This document shows, one piece after another, positions 23,816 through 32,720 of a DNA stretch of 64,000 bases. The notes below the pieces were generated by a model. That model searched no databases. It saw only the letters and a list, made by a program, of their open reading frames with translations, and was not told the DNA's origin. The stretch's first letter is position 1, and every line of letters starts with the position of its first letter. The stretch lies in contig CAWATU010000007.1 in NCBI GenBank assembly GCA_963785125.1, positions 2,046,001-2,110,000 on the forward strand. Reading direction: 5' to 3'. Made by a program: the position numbers and the translations under genes. Source of the DNA: QHXN01 sp963785125 (GTDB lineage Bacteria; Acidobacteriota; Blastocatellia; Pyrinomonadales; Pyrinomonadaceae).

Positions 23816-26800
23816 ATGTCGAAATATCCCCTCAGCAAGTCAGCCTGCGCGCTGGCTCTGCTCATCTTCTGCCTCGCCTTCGGCGCGTCTCACGCCGCGG
23901 CGCAGTCGCAGGCCAGTTCCGGGCAGATCGCCGGAGACGTGACGGACCCGAACGGGGCCGCCGTGCCGAACGCGTCCGTGACGGTCACGAACAAGGAGAC
24001 GGGTCTGACGCGCACGGCGACGACGAGCGACGACGGTCTCTACACCATCGTCCTGCTTCCGCCGGGAACCTATACGGTGACGGCACAGGCGAGCAACTTC
24101 GCGGAGGCCAAGGTCGAAAACGTGGTCGTCAACGTCGGGCGCGTCGTTGACGTGAAGATTGCCCTCGGCGTCAGCGCCGTGACAGAGACCGTCCTCGTCA
24201 CCGCGGAGACGGTTCTTCAGACAACCCGCAGCGAGTCTGACGCGGTCGTCAACGAGCAGGCCATCAGCAGCCTGCCCATCAACGGCCGCCGCTTTCAGGA
24301 CTTCGTGACGCTGACGCCGACCGCGCAGATCGACCCGTCGCGCGGCCAGATTTCGCTCGCCGGGCAGAAGGGGATCAACAGCAACGTCAACATCGACGGC
24401 ATGGACTACAATCAGCCGTTCTTCGGTGGCATCCGCGGCGGCGAGCGCTCGAACCTCGCGTTCACCATCCCGCAGGAGTCCATCAGGGAGTTTCAGGTCG
24501 TCGCCACCGGCTACTCGGCGGAGTTCGGGCGCTCGACGGGCGGCATCGTCAACGCCGTGACGAAGTCCGGCGACAACAGCCTGCGCGGCTCGGGCTTCCT
24601 CCTCGCCCGCCCGAGCAGGCTCGCGCGGGGCAACGAGTTCACGGACGCGCTGGAGGAGCAGCGGTTGACCTCGCTGGGCGTCACCCCGACGCTCGCCCCC
24701 ACGCAGTATCAGTTCGGCGGCTCGATTGGCGGGCCGATCAAGCACGACAAGCTCTTCTACTTCGGCGCGTACGAGCAGCAGCGCTTCCGCGCTCCGCGTC
24801 AGATTCTCTTCAACTTCCCCGTCGGCTTCCCCGGCACGTTGACGCTGAACGCGGCGCAGCAGGAGGTCTTCAACTTCTACTCGGGCGAGCAGACCACCTA
24901 CACCCAGACCAACGACGCCTACGCCGGGCTGGGGCGCGTCGATTGGAACATCAACGCGAATAACAACTTCAACGGCCGCTTCAGCGCCAGCAAGAACAAC
25001 GCGCTAAACGCCGCCTCCAGGGGCGAGACCTCCGTCGACCCGACGACGAATCAGGCGCTCTCCTCCAACGGCACCGAGCAGAACACCACCAAAATCTTCG
25101 TCTCGCAGTTGGTCACCACTTTCGGCTCAAGCTTGGTGAACGAGCTGCGCACGCAGATCGCAAACGAGACCCGGCCCCGCCTGTCCAACTCCGAGGTGCC
25201 GAACGTCGTCACCAGCTTCGCCGTCTTCGGCGCGGCGGGCGCCGCCACCTCCTCCTTCCTGCCGAACGAGGAGCACGACATGCGCTATCAGGTGACGGAC
25301 TCGGTCACCTACATCAAGGGCAACCACAACTTCAAATTCGGCGGCGAGTTCAGCCACATCGACGCCGCCCAGACCTTCGGCTTCAACCAGTTCGGCCGGT
25401 TCAACCTGAGCATCGGCGGCACGAACCAGAACGTGGCGGACGCCTTCCAGCGGTTGGCAAACGTCGTGGTGCCTCAGGCGGGTACGACGCAGGCCATCCT
25501 CGGCCGCTTCGATGACACACGCGCCACGCTCGACCGGCAGATCGGCAACCGCGTCGCGGCCATGAAGATGCAGGAGCTTGCGTTCTTCGGGCAGGACTCC
25601 TGGCGCGTCACGCCGAAGCTCACCCTGAACTACGGGCTGCGCGCGGAGCAGCAGTACAACCCCGAGCCCGACATCAGCAACACGCAGATGGTCAACATCG
25701 TCAGGAACACCGTCTTCCCGATTCGCGGCAGGGGTTACGACCCGTCGCAGATTCCGGACAGCGGCTGGCAGTGGGGGCCGCGCGCCGGCTTCGCCTACGA
25801 CCCGTCGGGCGAAGGCAAGACGGTCATCCGCGGCTACAGCGGCGTCTACTACGCCCGCACCCCGCTCATCCTGATGGCGGCGAGCGTCAACAACTATCGC
25901 ACCCCGCCGGGCGACGTTAGCGTGCGTCTGCCGTTCACCATTGGTACTGTCAACCAGACGGCCTTCAACACGTTCCTCGGCACGGCGGCCGGGCAGCAGT
26001 ACATCAACATCACGGGCTGCAACCCGGCGGCGGCGGCGGGCACCGACGCGCGCAACCGCTGCACGCCGAACACGCTCTACCGCCAGTTCGCGATCCTCGG
26101 CGTCAACCTGAACACTTCGCCGCTCGGCGCCCTGCCGCAGCTCTCGCCCGAGCAAATCTCCTCCATCGCGGGCGCGGTCGGCTTTAACCCGAGCCCCTTC
26201 TCCGGCGCGACGCTGACCGCCCACGCCGAGGACTTCAGGAACCCGCGCTCCGTCCAGCACGGCTTCGGCGTCGAGCATCAGGTCGCCCGCGGCCTCGTCC
26301 TCGGGGTTAACTTCGACTACGTCCGCACGACCCGGAATCAGCGCAACCGCGACCTGAACCTGCCCGGGCCGCTCTCCGCTCAGCAGTACGTTGACTTCCT
26401 GCGGGCGAACAACACGGCGGCGAACATCGCCACGATGGCGGCGGCCGGCGGCATCTTTGACCAGATACTTGCTTCCGGTCGCACCTACATCGCCGTCGCC
26501 ACCCCCGCCGGGTTTATCAACCCGACCACGGGGGCGACGCTCGCCTTCCCCACCGGCGCGGTCACGACCCGCCAGCGCCCGACTCTGGCCCAGCAGGGCT
26601 TCAATCTCGCGGCCGTGCAGGTGCGCGAGTCCACGGCGCAGTCGCTCTACCGCGCCCTGACGTTCCGCGCGCGCTTTGTTCGCAAGCGGATGCAGCTTAA
26701 CGCCTACTACACCTTCTCCAGACTCTTGTCAGACGACGACAACGAGCGCGATTCGGGCGGCGTCGCCTACGCCAACCCGTACGACCTGAGTCGCGAGTGG

Positions 26801-27343
26801 GGCCGCAGCCGCCTCGACCGCGAGAGCCAGTTCATGGCCAACCCGATCTTCTTCCTGCCTTACAACTTTGAAATCTCGGGCGCGTTCCGCCTGCAATCCG
26901 GCCAGCCGTTCAACGCCGCCGTGGGCGCGGATTTGAACGGCGACACCGTGAACAACGACCGGCCGCTTCAGGTGCCGGGCCTCGAATACCGCCGCAACTT
27001 CTGGCGCAACCGCGGAGTCTACAGCGCCGACATGAGGGTACAGAAGAACTTCAGCTTCACCGAGCGGCAGCGTCTGAGCTTCTCGGCAGAGTTCTTCAAC
27101 ATCCTCAACCGTCCCAACATCCTGGTCGGCACCGCAGCCGCCCCCGGCTCGAACACGACTTTCGGAAACGGCGGGCAGCTCTGCCTGACCCCGAGCCAGC
27201 TCTGCGGCCTGAGCGGCGGCCCGTCCTTCAACCCGAACTTCTTGCAGATTCGTGACGCGTCCACGGGCACGCTCCTGATTAACAACGTCAACCCCGGGAG
27301 CGCGGTCTTCCAGATGCAGCTCGGCGTGCGGTACCAGTTCTAA
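23816..27343 (+). CDS. TonB-dependent receptor with carboxypeptidase-regulatory domain (Oar-like) 2
   Basis: A 1175-residue paralogue of the preceding receptor. The signal peptide is nearly identical in its first residues and ends near HAAAQ. Then come a carboxypeptidase-regulatory-like domain (about 35-125, GDVTDPNGAAVPNASVTV), a plug (LPINGRRFQDFVTLTPT, GGIVNAVTKSGDN) and a long barrel ending GVRYQF with a terminal Phe. The barrels are only distantly similar, so the ligands probably differ. An in-frame start at 23669 lies inside the conserved leader and is rejected. The tandem arrangement with duplicated leaders points to gene duplication followed by divergence of the barrel. Confidence 0.93.
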   Translation: MSKYPLSKSACALALLIFCLAFGASHAAAQSQASSGQIAGDVTDPNGAAVPNASVTVTNKETGLTRTATTSDDGLYTIVLLPPGTYTVTAQASNFAEAKVENVVVNVGRVVDVKIALGVSAVTETVLVTAETVLQTTRSESDAVVNEQAISSLPINGRRFQDFVTLTPTAQIDPSRGQISLAGQKGINSNVNIDGMDYNQPFFGGIRGGERSNLAFTIPQESIREFQVVATGYSAEFGRSTGGIVNAVTKSGDNSLRGSGFLLARPSRLARGNEFTDALEEQRLTSLGVTPTLAPTQYQFGGSIGGPIKHDKLFYFGAYEQQRFRAPRQILFNFPVGFPGTLTLNAAQQEVFNFYSGEQTTYTQTNDAYAGLGRVDWNINANNNFNGRFSASKNNALNAASRGETSVDPTTNQALSSNGTEQNTTKIFVSQLVTTFGSSLVNELRTQIANETRPRLSNSEVPNVVTSFAVFGAAGAATSSFLPNEEHDMRYQVTDSVTYIKGNHNFKFGGEFSHIDAAQTFGFNQFGRFNLSIGGTNQNVADAFQRLANVVVPQAGTTQAILGRFDDTRATLDRQIGNRVAAMKMQELAFFGQDSWRVTPKLTLNYGLRAEQQYNPEPDISNTQMVNIVRNTVFPIRGRGYDPSQIPDSGWQWGPRAGFAYDPSGEGKTVIRGYSGVYYARTPLILMAASVNNYRTPPGDVSVRLPFTIGTVNQTAFNTFLGTAAGQQYINITGCNPAAAAGTDARNRCTPNTLYRQFAILGVNLNTSPLGALPQLSPEQISSIAGAVGFNPSPFSGATLTAHAEDFRNPRSVQHGFGVEHQVARGLVLGVNFDYVRTTRNQRNRDLNLPGPLSAQQYVDFLRANNTAANIATMAAAGGIFDQILASGRTYIAVATPAGFINPTTGATLAFPTGAVTTRQRPTLAQQGFNLAAVQVRESTAQSLYRALTFRARFVRKRMQLNAYYTFSRLLSDDDNERDSGGVAYANPYDLSREWGRSRLDRESQFMANPIFFLPYNFEISGAFRLQSGQPFNAAVGADLNGDTVNNDRPLQVPGLEYRRNFWRNRGVYSADMRVQKNFSFTERQRLSFSAEFFNILNRPNILVGTAAAPGSNTTFGNGGQLCLTPSQLCGLSGGPSFNPNFLQIRDASTGTLLINNVNPGSAVFQMQLGVRYQF

Positions 27344-27374
27344 GCAAAAACTTTCGGAGCCGCCACTCCTTTCA

Positions 27375-27416
27375 AGGGCGCGCGAACCCACGCGGTTCGC
27401 GCGCCCTCTTTTTTTT
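27375..27416 (+). terminator. Intrinsic terminator after TonB receptor 2
   Basis: AGGGCGCGCGAACC-cacgc-GGTTCGCGCGCCCT followed by CTTTTTTTT. Confidence 0.93.
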
Positions 27417-27626
27417 CCGCGCCCAACCCTTGTCCCAAGACAGGCCGCGCCGCGTACGGAAACAAACCCGCCGCCCCGTCGCGCTCCGAAGGACTGCGGG
27501 CCGCATCTTCCCTGACCTCAACACCTACGGCCAGCGGGCGCCGCTGGCATGTCGGTTGCCATTTAAATACTTGAGAAGTGAGAGATGAAGCGCTCTCTGC
27601 ATTCACACACTTAGGAGGATTACGAA

Positions 27627-27839
27627 ATGGGTGTTCCGAACAGTGATGAGATAGAAGGCAAATACGAGCAGGCGAAGGGCTCCGTCAAGGAGGGCCTCGG
27701 CCGCCTGACGGGCGACGAAGATTTGGAGGCCGAGGGTACGGCCGACAAGCTCAAGGGCGACGTGCAAGAGGGCTGGGGGGGCGCCAAGCGCAAGGTCGGC
27801 AACGCAATCGAAGACGTGGGCGAAGCCATCAAGCGCTGA
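27627..27839 (+). CDS. CsbD family stress-response protein
   Basis: A 70-residue hydrophilic protein with the CsbD pattern: EIEGKYEQAKGSVKEGLGRLTGDEDLEAEGTADKLKGDVQ. CsbD-like proteins are general-stress proteins (sigma-B dependent in Bacillus) of unknown molecular function, predicted to be a small helical bundle. AGGAGG lies eight bases before the ATG. The 200-base upstream gap holds a 17-base palindrome at 27531-27547 (CCAGCGG-gcg-CCGCTGG) and no recognised promoter. It is a single-gene unit closed by its own hairpin. Confidence 0.92.
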   Translation: MGVPNSDEIEGKYEQAKGSVKEGLGRLTGDEDLEAEGTADKLKGDVQEGWGGAKRKVGNAIEDVGEAIKR

Positions 27840-27869
27840 CGCCCGTGCTTCAAACCTTTAACACACAAG

Positions 27870-27917
27870 GCGGGATGATGAGAGACACGCTGCTTCTCAT
27901 CATCCCGGCTTCTTATG
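27870..27917 (+). terminator. Terminator hairpin after csbD-like gene
   Basis: GGGATGATGAGA pairs with TCTCATCATCCC across an eleven-base loop, followed by GGCTTCTT. The T-run is weak, so it may also serve the convergent minus-strand gene. Confidence 0.65.
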
Positions 27918-27950
27918 TCGGACGTAAAACCCTCTCTTACCGCAAAGGCT

Positions 27951-28655
27951 TTACCCGCGGCGTCTGCGCCAATCCTCCGGCGGATGCTCTAAGAGCCTGT
28001 CCACGCCCCTATGCAGGTAGCGACCGGCCGTGCGCTCCTCACGCTCCTCGTCGGCCGCGCGTCTCTCCTGCCACTCCCTCTCACGTTCGCGGTCTCGTTC
28101 CCGCTCTCGCTCGCGCGGCGTCAGAGCATAGCGCGCACGCGGCTCCTCGTAACGCGCGCGACGCGCCTCATCCCTATCTTTGTACTCGACGCGCACGACC
28201 CTCGGTACACGCCCCCGGCCCGTTCGACGCGTGCGCTCCGCCAGATGCCTGAGGTGTGCGAGGTCTTCCTCCAACTGCTCCTCCGGGTGGCGCCCGAAGA
28301 AGCGCGCGACGGCGCGCCCGGTTCGCCCGCCCGGCGTGTCGTAGCCGCGCACGACGCGCAGAAGGGTCGTGCCCGCCGGTGTCTCGGAGAAGACGGCCTC
28401 ACAGTCCGCGTGTATGTCCCCGCCTATCGAGCGCCACACGATGCGCCGGTCGGGCGCGAAGACGACGACCTCGGCCTCCCACTCCACGTCGATGTCGAGC
28501 GCCGTCTCCGCCGCCCAGCGGAACGTGCGCCGCCCGGTGCGCCTCACGTCGAGGATGCCGCCGGCCCAACGCGGCGCGGCCTCGAAGTCGGCGAACATGT
28601 CGAACACACGTTCGACGGGCGCATTGATCTCGACGTAACGCTCGTACCTTCTCAT
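27951..28655 (-). CDS. SRPBCC family protein with charged C-terminal tail
   Basis: A 234-residue protein. Residues about 1-150 form a START/Bet v1-like SRPBCC domain of the polyketide cyclase/dehydrase type (YVEINAPVERVFDMFADFEAAPRWAGGI and later TTLLRVVRGYDTPGG). The family binds hydrophobic ligands in a helix-grip pocket. The last 80 residues are extremely rich in Arg and Glu (repeated RE dipeptides near 180-205) and probably form a long charged helix. Similar proteins often occur near stress or envelope genes; the function here is not known. It is downstream of the general-stress gene at 28741 and separated from it by the R3 hairpin. Confidence 0.85.
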   Translation of the reverse strand: MRRYERYVEINAPVERVFDMFADFEAAPRWAGGILDVRRTGRRTFRWAAETALDIDVEWEAEVVVFAPDRRIVWRSIGGDIHADCEAVFSETPAGTTLLRVVRGYDTPGGRTGRAVARFFGRHPEEQLEEDLAHLRHLAERTRRTGRGRVPRVVRVEYKDRDEARRARYEEPRARYALTPRERERERDREREREWQERRAADEEREERTAGRYLHRGVDRLLEHPPEDWRRRRG

Positions 28656-28662
28656 ATCTTTT

Positions 28663-28736
28663 AAGTAGACAGTAAACAGTAGTCAGTAGAAGGAAGAGTC
28701 TCCTCCTGGCTACTGACTATTGTCTACTGTCTACTT
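28663..28736. repeat. Intergenic hairpin (family member R3)
   Basis: Two 27-base arms (28663-28689 and 28710-28736) match at 25 of 27 positions in inverted orientation, starting AAGTAGACAGTA, with a 20-base loop. The arms consist of AGTAGAC/CAGTAGT heptamer-like units, similar in style to 791-899. It fills the gap between two minus-strand genes. Confidence 0.85.
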
Positions 28737-28740
28737 CCCC

Positions 28741-29241
28741 TTACTCCTGTCGTATGTACTCCGCGCCCAAATCCTTGAGAAGCGATTCGAGGTTATCGGC
28801 CTCCTCGTCGGTCTTTGACTCGACGCCGATGAGGATGCCGCCCGCGCGCAGAGACGCGTCATAGACCTTCGCGCGGTGCTCGGGAATCCCCGCGCCCACG
28901 AGCGCGCCGATGAGCCCGCCGGCCGCGCCCCCCGCGCCCGCCCCCGCGAGCGCCGCCGCCAGAGGCCCCGCGACCACGAGCCCCAGCCCCGGCAGCACAA
29001 CGTTCGTCCCGACGGCGATGAGCGCCGCCGCCACCGCCCCGACCGTCCCGCCGACGGCCGCGCCGTAGCCGAGCCCGTCGGCTGCGTGCGTGCGCGTCTC
29101 GATGGCGAACTCCTTCGACTTGGTCGCGTCGGACATCAAGACCGAGATGTCGTCGCGCGTATAACCGCGCTTGAGAATCGCGTCCACAGCCGCCTCCGCC
29201 GCCACGCGTGTCTTGAAAACTCCCGTCACAAGCTTTGCCAT
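28741..29241 (-). CDS. General stress protein 17M-like / YflT-domain protein with glycine-zipper membrane segment
   Basis: A 166-residue protein. The N-terminus MAKLVTGVFKTRVAAEAAVDAILKRGYTRDDISVL is the heat-induced stress protein YflT (GSP17M) type domain. A long Gly/Ala-rich segment follows (about 65-125, with GAGAGGAAGGLIGALVGAG), likely two membrane-embedded glycine-zipper helices, and then GGILIGVESKTDEEADNLE. The start at 29241 has GAGGAG six bases upstream; an upstream in-frame start lacks similarity. The protein is probably associated with the inner membrane and stress-induced, by family. No direct partner is known. Confidence 0.85.
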   Translation of the reverse strand: MAKLVTGVFKTRVAAEAAVDAILKRGYTRDDISVLMSDATKSKEFAIETRTHAADGLGYGAAVGGTVGAVAAALIAVGTNVVLPGLGLVVAGPLAAALAGAGAGGAAGGLIGALVGAGIPEHRAKVYDASLRAGGILIGVESKTDEEADNLESLLKDLGAEYIRQE

Positions 29242-29455
29242 AAAAGACTCCTCTACTTCAAAAGAGACTGACCCACACCGACTCTTCGCAAGCCCCGTGC
29301 CGACTTCGCCCCTGCGCACTTCCTTCAAATCACCCGTTGATAGAACCAATTACTTCGCGCCCTCCGAACGCCCCCGTACCAAACCGGAACGAGCGACGCC
29401 GTCTGTGTTCTGTTCGGCGTCAGCCCACGCGCGCAGCGACGGCCGGGGCGTACGC

Positions 29456-29464
29456 TGGTATAAT
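29456..29464 (+). promoter_or_regulatory. Extended -10 promoter for the HAD hydrolase gene
   Basis: TGGTATAAT is a perfect extended -10 (TGnTATAAT), 50 bases before the GTG start. No good -35 is visible, as expected for this promoter class. Confidence 0.6.
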
Positions 29465-29514
29465 CGCTGCCTTCTATAACCAATGTCTTTGCAAAACTCT
29501 TCCGGGGGACTTCT

Positions 29515-30195
29515 GTGATTAAGGCGGTCATCTTCGACGTGGACGGGACGCTCGTCGATTCCGTAGACCTGCACGCGCGCGCGTGGCAGGAGGCGTTCGC
29601 GCACTTCGGCAAGCAGTTCGACTTCGAGCGCGTGCGCTCCCAGATCGGCAAGGGCGGCGACCAACTGATGCCCGTCTTCCTCTCGAAGGAGGAGCTTGAC
29701 GAATTCGGCGAAGAGCTTGAGGAGTACCGCGGCGAACTCTTCAAGCGGGAATACCTCCCGCGCGTGAAAGCCTTCCCCGCCGTGCGCGAGTTGTTCCAGC
29801 GTGTGAAAGACGAAGGGCTCCAGGTCGCGCTCGCCTCCTCGGCTAAGGCCGATGAGTTGAAGACTTACAAAAAGATCGCGCGTATCGAAGACCTCGTCGA
29901 AGAGGAGACTTCGAGCGACGACGCCGAGAAGTCCAAGCCGCACCCGGACATCTTCGAGGCCGCGCTCGAACGTCTCGGCGACACGCGCCCCGCGGAGGCC
30001 GTCGTCGTCGGCGACACGCCCTACGATGCGGAGGCCGCGGGCAAGGCCGGACTGCAAACCGTCGGCCTCCTCTCCGGCGGCTTCCCCGAAGCTGACCTGC
30101 GCGCCGCTGGCTGCGCTCGCATCTACCGCGACGCCGCAGACCTCCTCGCCAACTACGACACCTCTCCGCTCGCGAAGGCAGAAGGGGGACGATGA
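29515..30195 (+). CDS. HAD superfamily hydrolase (phosphoglucomutase/phosphatase type)
   Basis: A 226-residue HAD-IA enzyme. Motif I FDVDGTLVDS (residues about 6-15) carries the nucleophilic Asp and the acid/base Asp. ASSAKADEL holds motif II, KSKPHPDIFEAAL the motif III Lys, and VVVGDTPYDAEAAGKAGL motif IV. The helical cap between motifs I and II is of the phosphoglycolate phosphatase/beta-phosphoglucomutase type. GTG start with GGGGGA upstream. The likely role is a cytosolic sugar-phosphate or phosphoglycolate phosphatase; specificity is not determined by these motifs. The next gene, a glycosyltransferase, begins 55 bases later. Confidence 0.9.
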   Translation: MIKAVIFDVDGTLVDSVDLHARAWQEAFAHFGKQFDFERVRSQIGKGGDQLMPVFLSKEELDEFGEELEEYRGELFKREYLPRVKAFPAVRELFQRVKDEGLQVALASSAKADELKTYKKIARIEDLVEEETSSDDAEKSKPHPDIFEAALERLGDTRPAEAVVVGDTPYDAEAAGKAGLQTVGLLSGGFPEADLRAAGCARIYRDAADLLANYDTSPLAKAEGGR

Positions 30196-30250
30196 ACACC
30201 ACGACTTTCATCTTCCGCCCTTCGGCCTACGCCCCTTACCCTTCGCCTTG
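30196..30250. repeat. Short degenerate repeat (CCGCCCTTCGGCC..CCCTTCGCCTT)
   Basis: The spacer consists of TTCCGCCC, TTCGGCC, TACGCCCC, TTACCC and TTCGCC-like units, resembling one arm of the heptamer-type repeats in other intergenic gaps. No opposite arm is present. Confidence 0.4.
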
Positions 30251-31363
30251 ATGCGTGTTCTCCATGTCAGCTCGGCGCGCGCGTTCGGCGGAGGCGAGCG
30301 CCACCTCGCCGACCTCGCGCGCGGCCTCCAACAACGCGGCCACGAAGTCCTCGTCGCGCTGCGCGAAGGCTCGCCGCTCCGCGAGCGACTCTCGTTCCTG
30401 CCCGAGGGAAACATCTACACCGTGCGACTGCGCAACGCGCTCGACATCGCCAGCGCGCGCCGACTCGCGCGCATCGCGCGGGAGCGAAAGGTTGACATCA
30501 TCCACGCGCACGTCGCGCGCGACTACGTACCCGCGTCCTTCGCGTCGCGGTTCGCGCCCACAACGCGACTCGTCGTCACGCGTCACGTCCTCTTCCCCTT
30601 AAGCCGCGCGCACCGCCTCGCGCTCGCGAACGTCGCGCGCGTCATTGCCGTCTCCAGGCCGGTCGCGCGCGCACTCCGCTCGCAAAACATTTTCGACGAG
30701 GAGAAGCTGCGCGTCGTCGAGAACAGCGTAGACCCCGCGCGCTTCGAGCGCGCACGCGCCGAGGCCGAGCGCGACACTCCCGACAGGCGCTTGCGCGTCG
30801 GCATCGTCGGTGAGCTGAGCGTGATTAAGGGGCAGTTGGAGTTCCTGCGCGCGGCGGCGTTAGTGGTCGAAGAGTTGAACGGCGGTGTGGAGTTCTTCAT
30901 CGTCGGCGAAGACAACTCACGCGGCGGCGAGTTTCTCGCGCGCGTCGAGCGGCTCATCGACAAGCTGAGTCTGCGCGAACGCGTGCGCCTGCTCGGCCGG
31001 GGTGTGGAAGCGTCGAGCGTGATCGTCGGGCTCGACGTGCTCGTCTCGGCCTCGTACTCCGAAGCCTTCGGCCTGGCGATGGCGGAGGCGCTCGTCTGCG
31101 GCGTGCCCGTCGTCGCGACGGCGACCGAGGGCGCACGGTCTTTGATTGAAGACGGCGTCAACGGCCTCCTCGTCCCCCTCGGCGACGTGAGCGCGTTGGC
31201 CGCAGCCGTCTCTTCCCTGCTCGGCGACGAGGAGCGTCGTCTATCGCTTGGCGCACAGGCGCAACACTCCGCGCGCGAACGCTTCAGCCCCGAGCGCATG
31301 TTTGAAGCGACCGAGCGCGTATACGAAGAGGCGCTCGGCAGTCGGGGCAGCAAGGTCTCTTAA
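30251..31363 (+). CDS. Glycosyltransferase family 4
   Basis: A 370-residue GT-B fold enzyme. The N-terminal VLHVSSARAFGGGERHLADLARGLQQRGH is the GT4 acceptor-side glycine loop. The C-terminal half has VGIVGELSVIKGQLEFLRAA and the donor-binding SYSEAFGLAMAEALVCGVPVVATATEG, with the paired glutamates of the EX7E motif. It transfers a sugar from a nucleotide donor to an unknown acceptor, probably for a surface glycan or glycolipid, at the cytoplasmic face of the membrane. The start at 30251 is taken because the conserved strand begins there, although the frame is open upstream. Confidence 0.9.
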   Translation: MRVLHVSSARAFGGGERHLADLARGLQQRGHEVLVALREGSPLRERLSFLPEGNIYTVRLRNALDIASARRLARIARERKVDIIHAHVARDYVPASFASRFAPTTRLVVTRHVLFPLSRAHRLALANVARVIAVSRPVARALRSQNIFDEEKLRVVENSVDPARFERARAEAERDTPDRRLRVGIVGELSVIKGQLEFLRAAALVVEELNGGVEFFIVGEDNSRGGEFLARVERLIDKLSLRERVRLLGRGVEASSVIVGLDVLVSASYSEAFGLAMAEALVCGVPVVATATEGARSLIEDGVNGLLVPLGDVSALAAAVSSLLGDEERRLSLGAQAQHSARERFSPERMFEATERVYEEALGSRGSKVS

Positions 31364-31429
31364 ACATTCGCGCCCGCGGCGATATGATTGCGGCGGTAAT
31401 CTACTTTCAAAGATGTGCGTGGTGTGTAT

Positions 31430-32236
31430 ATGAGCAAAGGCATGGCGCGCGTGCGCGGCATAGATATGTCTTACGACGACACGGGGGGAGACGGGGCGGC
31501 GCTCGTCCTGCTTCACGGCTTCCCCTTCGATTGTTCGATGTGGCTGGGGCAGGCGTCGGCGCTCGGCCGTGAGTTCCGCGTCGTCGCGCCCGACCTGCGC
31601 GGTTCGGGTGAGACGCCGCTCGGCGTGGGCGACGTAACGTTGGAGACGTTGGCCGAAGACGTGGCCGCGCTGCTCGACGAATTGAAGCTCGGGCGCGTCA
31701 TCCTCGGCGGGCTCTCGATGGGCGGTTACGTTGCCTTCGAGTTCTTCCGCAAGTTCCCCGGTCGTGTGCGCGCTCTCGTCCTCGCCGACACGCGTTCGCA
31801 GGCGGACACCGAAGAGGGCCGCCGCGCACGCGAAGAGAACGCGCGACGCGCCCTGCAAGAGGGCATGGAGCCAATCGTCGAGTCGATGCTGCCGAAGCTC
31901 CTCTCTGCGAAGACGCGCGAGGGCGGCGGCGAAGTCTTTGAGCGCGTGCGCGCGATGATGCTCGGGACGAGCCCCGAAGGCGCGGCCGCGTCTTTAAGAG
32001 CGATGGCGTTGAGGAGAGACCAGACAGACCTTCTGCCGTCGATAAACGTGCCGACCTTGATTGTCGTCGGCAGTGAAGACGCGGTAACTCCGCCCGCGGA
32101 CGCGGAGGCGATGCGCGCGAAGATAGAAGGCTCGCGCTTAGTCATCATCGAAGGCGCGGGGCATCTCTCCAACGTCGAGCGGCCGGAGGCGTTCAACCGC
32201 GTGCTCGTCGAGTTCCTGCGCGCGCTTCCTGCTTGA
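31430..32236 (+). CDS. Alpha/beta hydrolase
   Basis: A 268-residue alpha/beta hydrolase fold protein. LLHGFPFDCSMW is the oxyanion-hole HGF loop, GGLSMGGYVAFE the nucleophile elbow with Ser (about residue 97), GSEDAVTPPADAE the acid-Asp loop and GAGHLSNVERPEAFN the catalytic His. The closest look is to 3-oxoadipate enol-lactonase/esterase-type members, but the family is too broad to assign a substrate. I use the ATG at 31430; GTG at 31415 and ATG at 31442 are also in frame. It precedes a thioesterase on the same strand by 43 bases. Confidence 0.87.
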   Translation: MSKGMARVRGIDMSYDDTGGDGAALVLLHGFPFDCSMWLGQASALGREFRVVAPDLRGSGETPLGVGDVTLETLAEDVAALLDELKLGRVILGGLSMGGYVAFEFFRKFPGRVRALVLADTRSQADTEEGRRAREENARRALQEGMEPIVESMLPKLLSAKTREGGGEVFERVRAMMLGTSPEGAAASLRAMALRRDQTDLLPSINVPTLIVVGSEDAVTPPADAEAMRAKIEGSRLVIIEGAGHLSNVERPEAFNRVLVEFLRALPA

Positions 32237-32279
32237 GCTTTATCGCGCGATGGATTGTGAAGGGAGTTGAATTAAAGGC

Positions 32280-32714
32280 GTGAATGAACCCTGGAAGTAT
32301 TGCATCGAGGAGCGCGTCCGCTGGGGCGACGTGGACGCGGCGCGCATCATCTTCTACGGCGCCTACATACGCTTCTTCGAGTTCGCCGAGACGGAACTGT
32401 TCCGCGCGGTCGGCCTGCCCTACAGCGTGATGTTCGACGAGTTGGACGTGTGGCTCCCGCGCGCTCACCTCGAATGTGACTTCCACAGGGCCGCGCAGCT
32501 CGACGACCTTCTGGAGGTCTGCGTCTACGTCGGCCGCGTCGGCACCAAGTCTCTGCGGCTCGACTTCGAAGTGCGCCGCAACGGCGGCGACGAACTGGTC
32601 GCCAACGCCCACTTCGTCCTCGTCGCCGTCCGCCGCCAGACTTTTGAATCAGTCCCCGTCCCCGAAGAACTCAAACGCCGCCTTGCGCCTTACACACGAC
32701 CCGCTGCTGATTAA
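32280..32714 (+). CDS. Hotdog-fold acyl-CoA thioesterase (4HBT family)
   Basis: A 144-residue hotdog protein of the 4-hydroxybenzoyl-CoA thioesterase group. VRWGDVDAARIIFYGAYIRFFEFAE contains the catalytic Asp (about residue 17) and the tyrosine-rich helix. HFVLVAVRRQTFESVPVPEEL closes the fold. It hydrolyses acyl- or aroyl-CoA thioesters, working as a dimer or tetramer in the cytosol. The GTG start at 32280 lies 43 bases downstream of the hydrolase gene and ends seven bases before the convergent flavoprotein gene. Confidence 0.88.
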   Translation: MNEPWKYCIEERVRWGDVDAARIIFYGAYIRFFEFAETELFRAVGLPYSVMFDELDVWLPRAHLECDFHRAAQLDDLLEVCVYVGRVGTKSLRLDFEVRRNGGDELVANAHFVLVAVRRQTFESVPVPEELKRRLAPYTRPAAD

Positions 32715-32720
32715 GTCGAT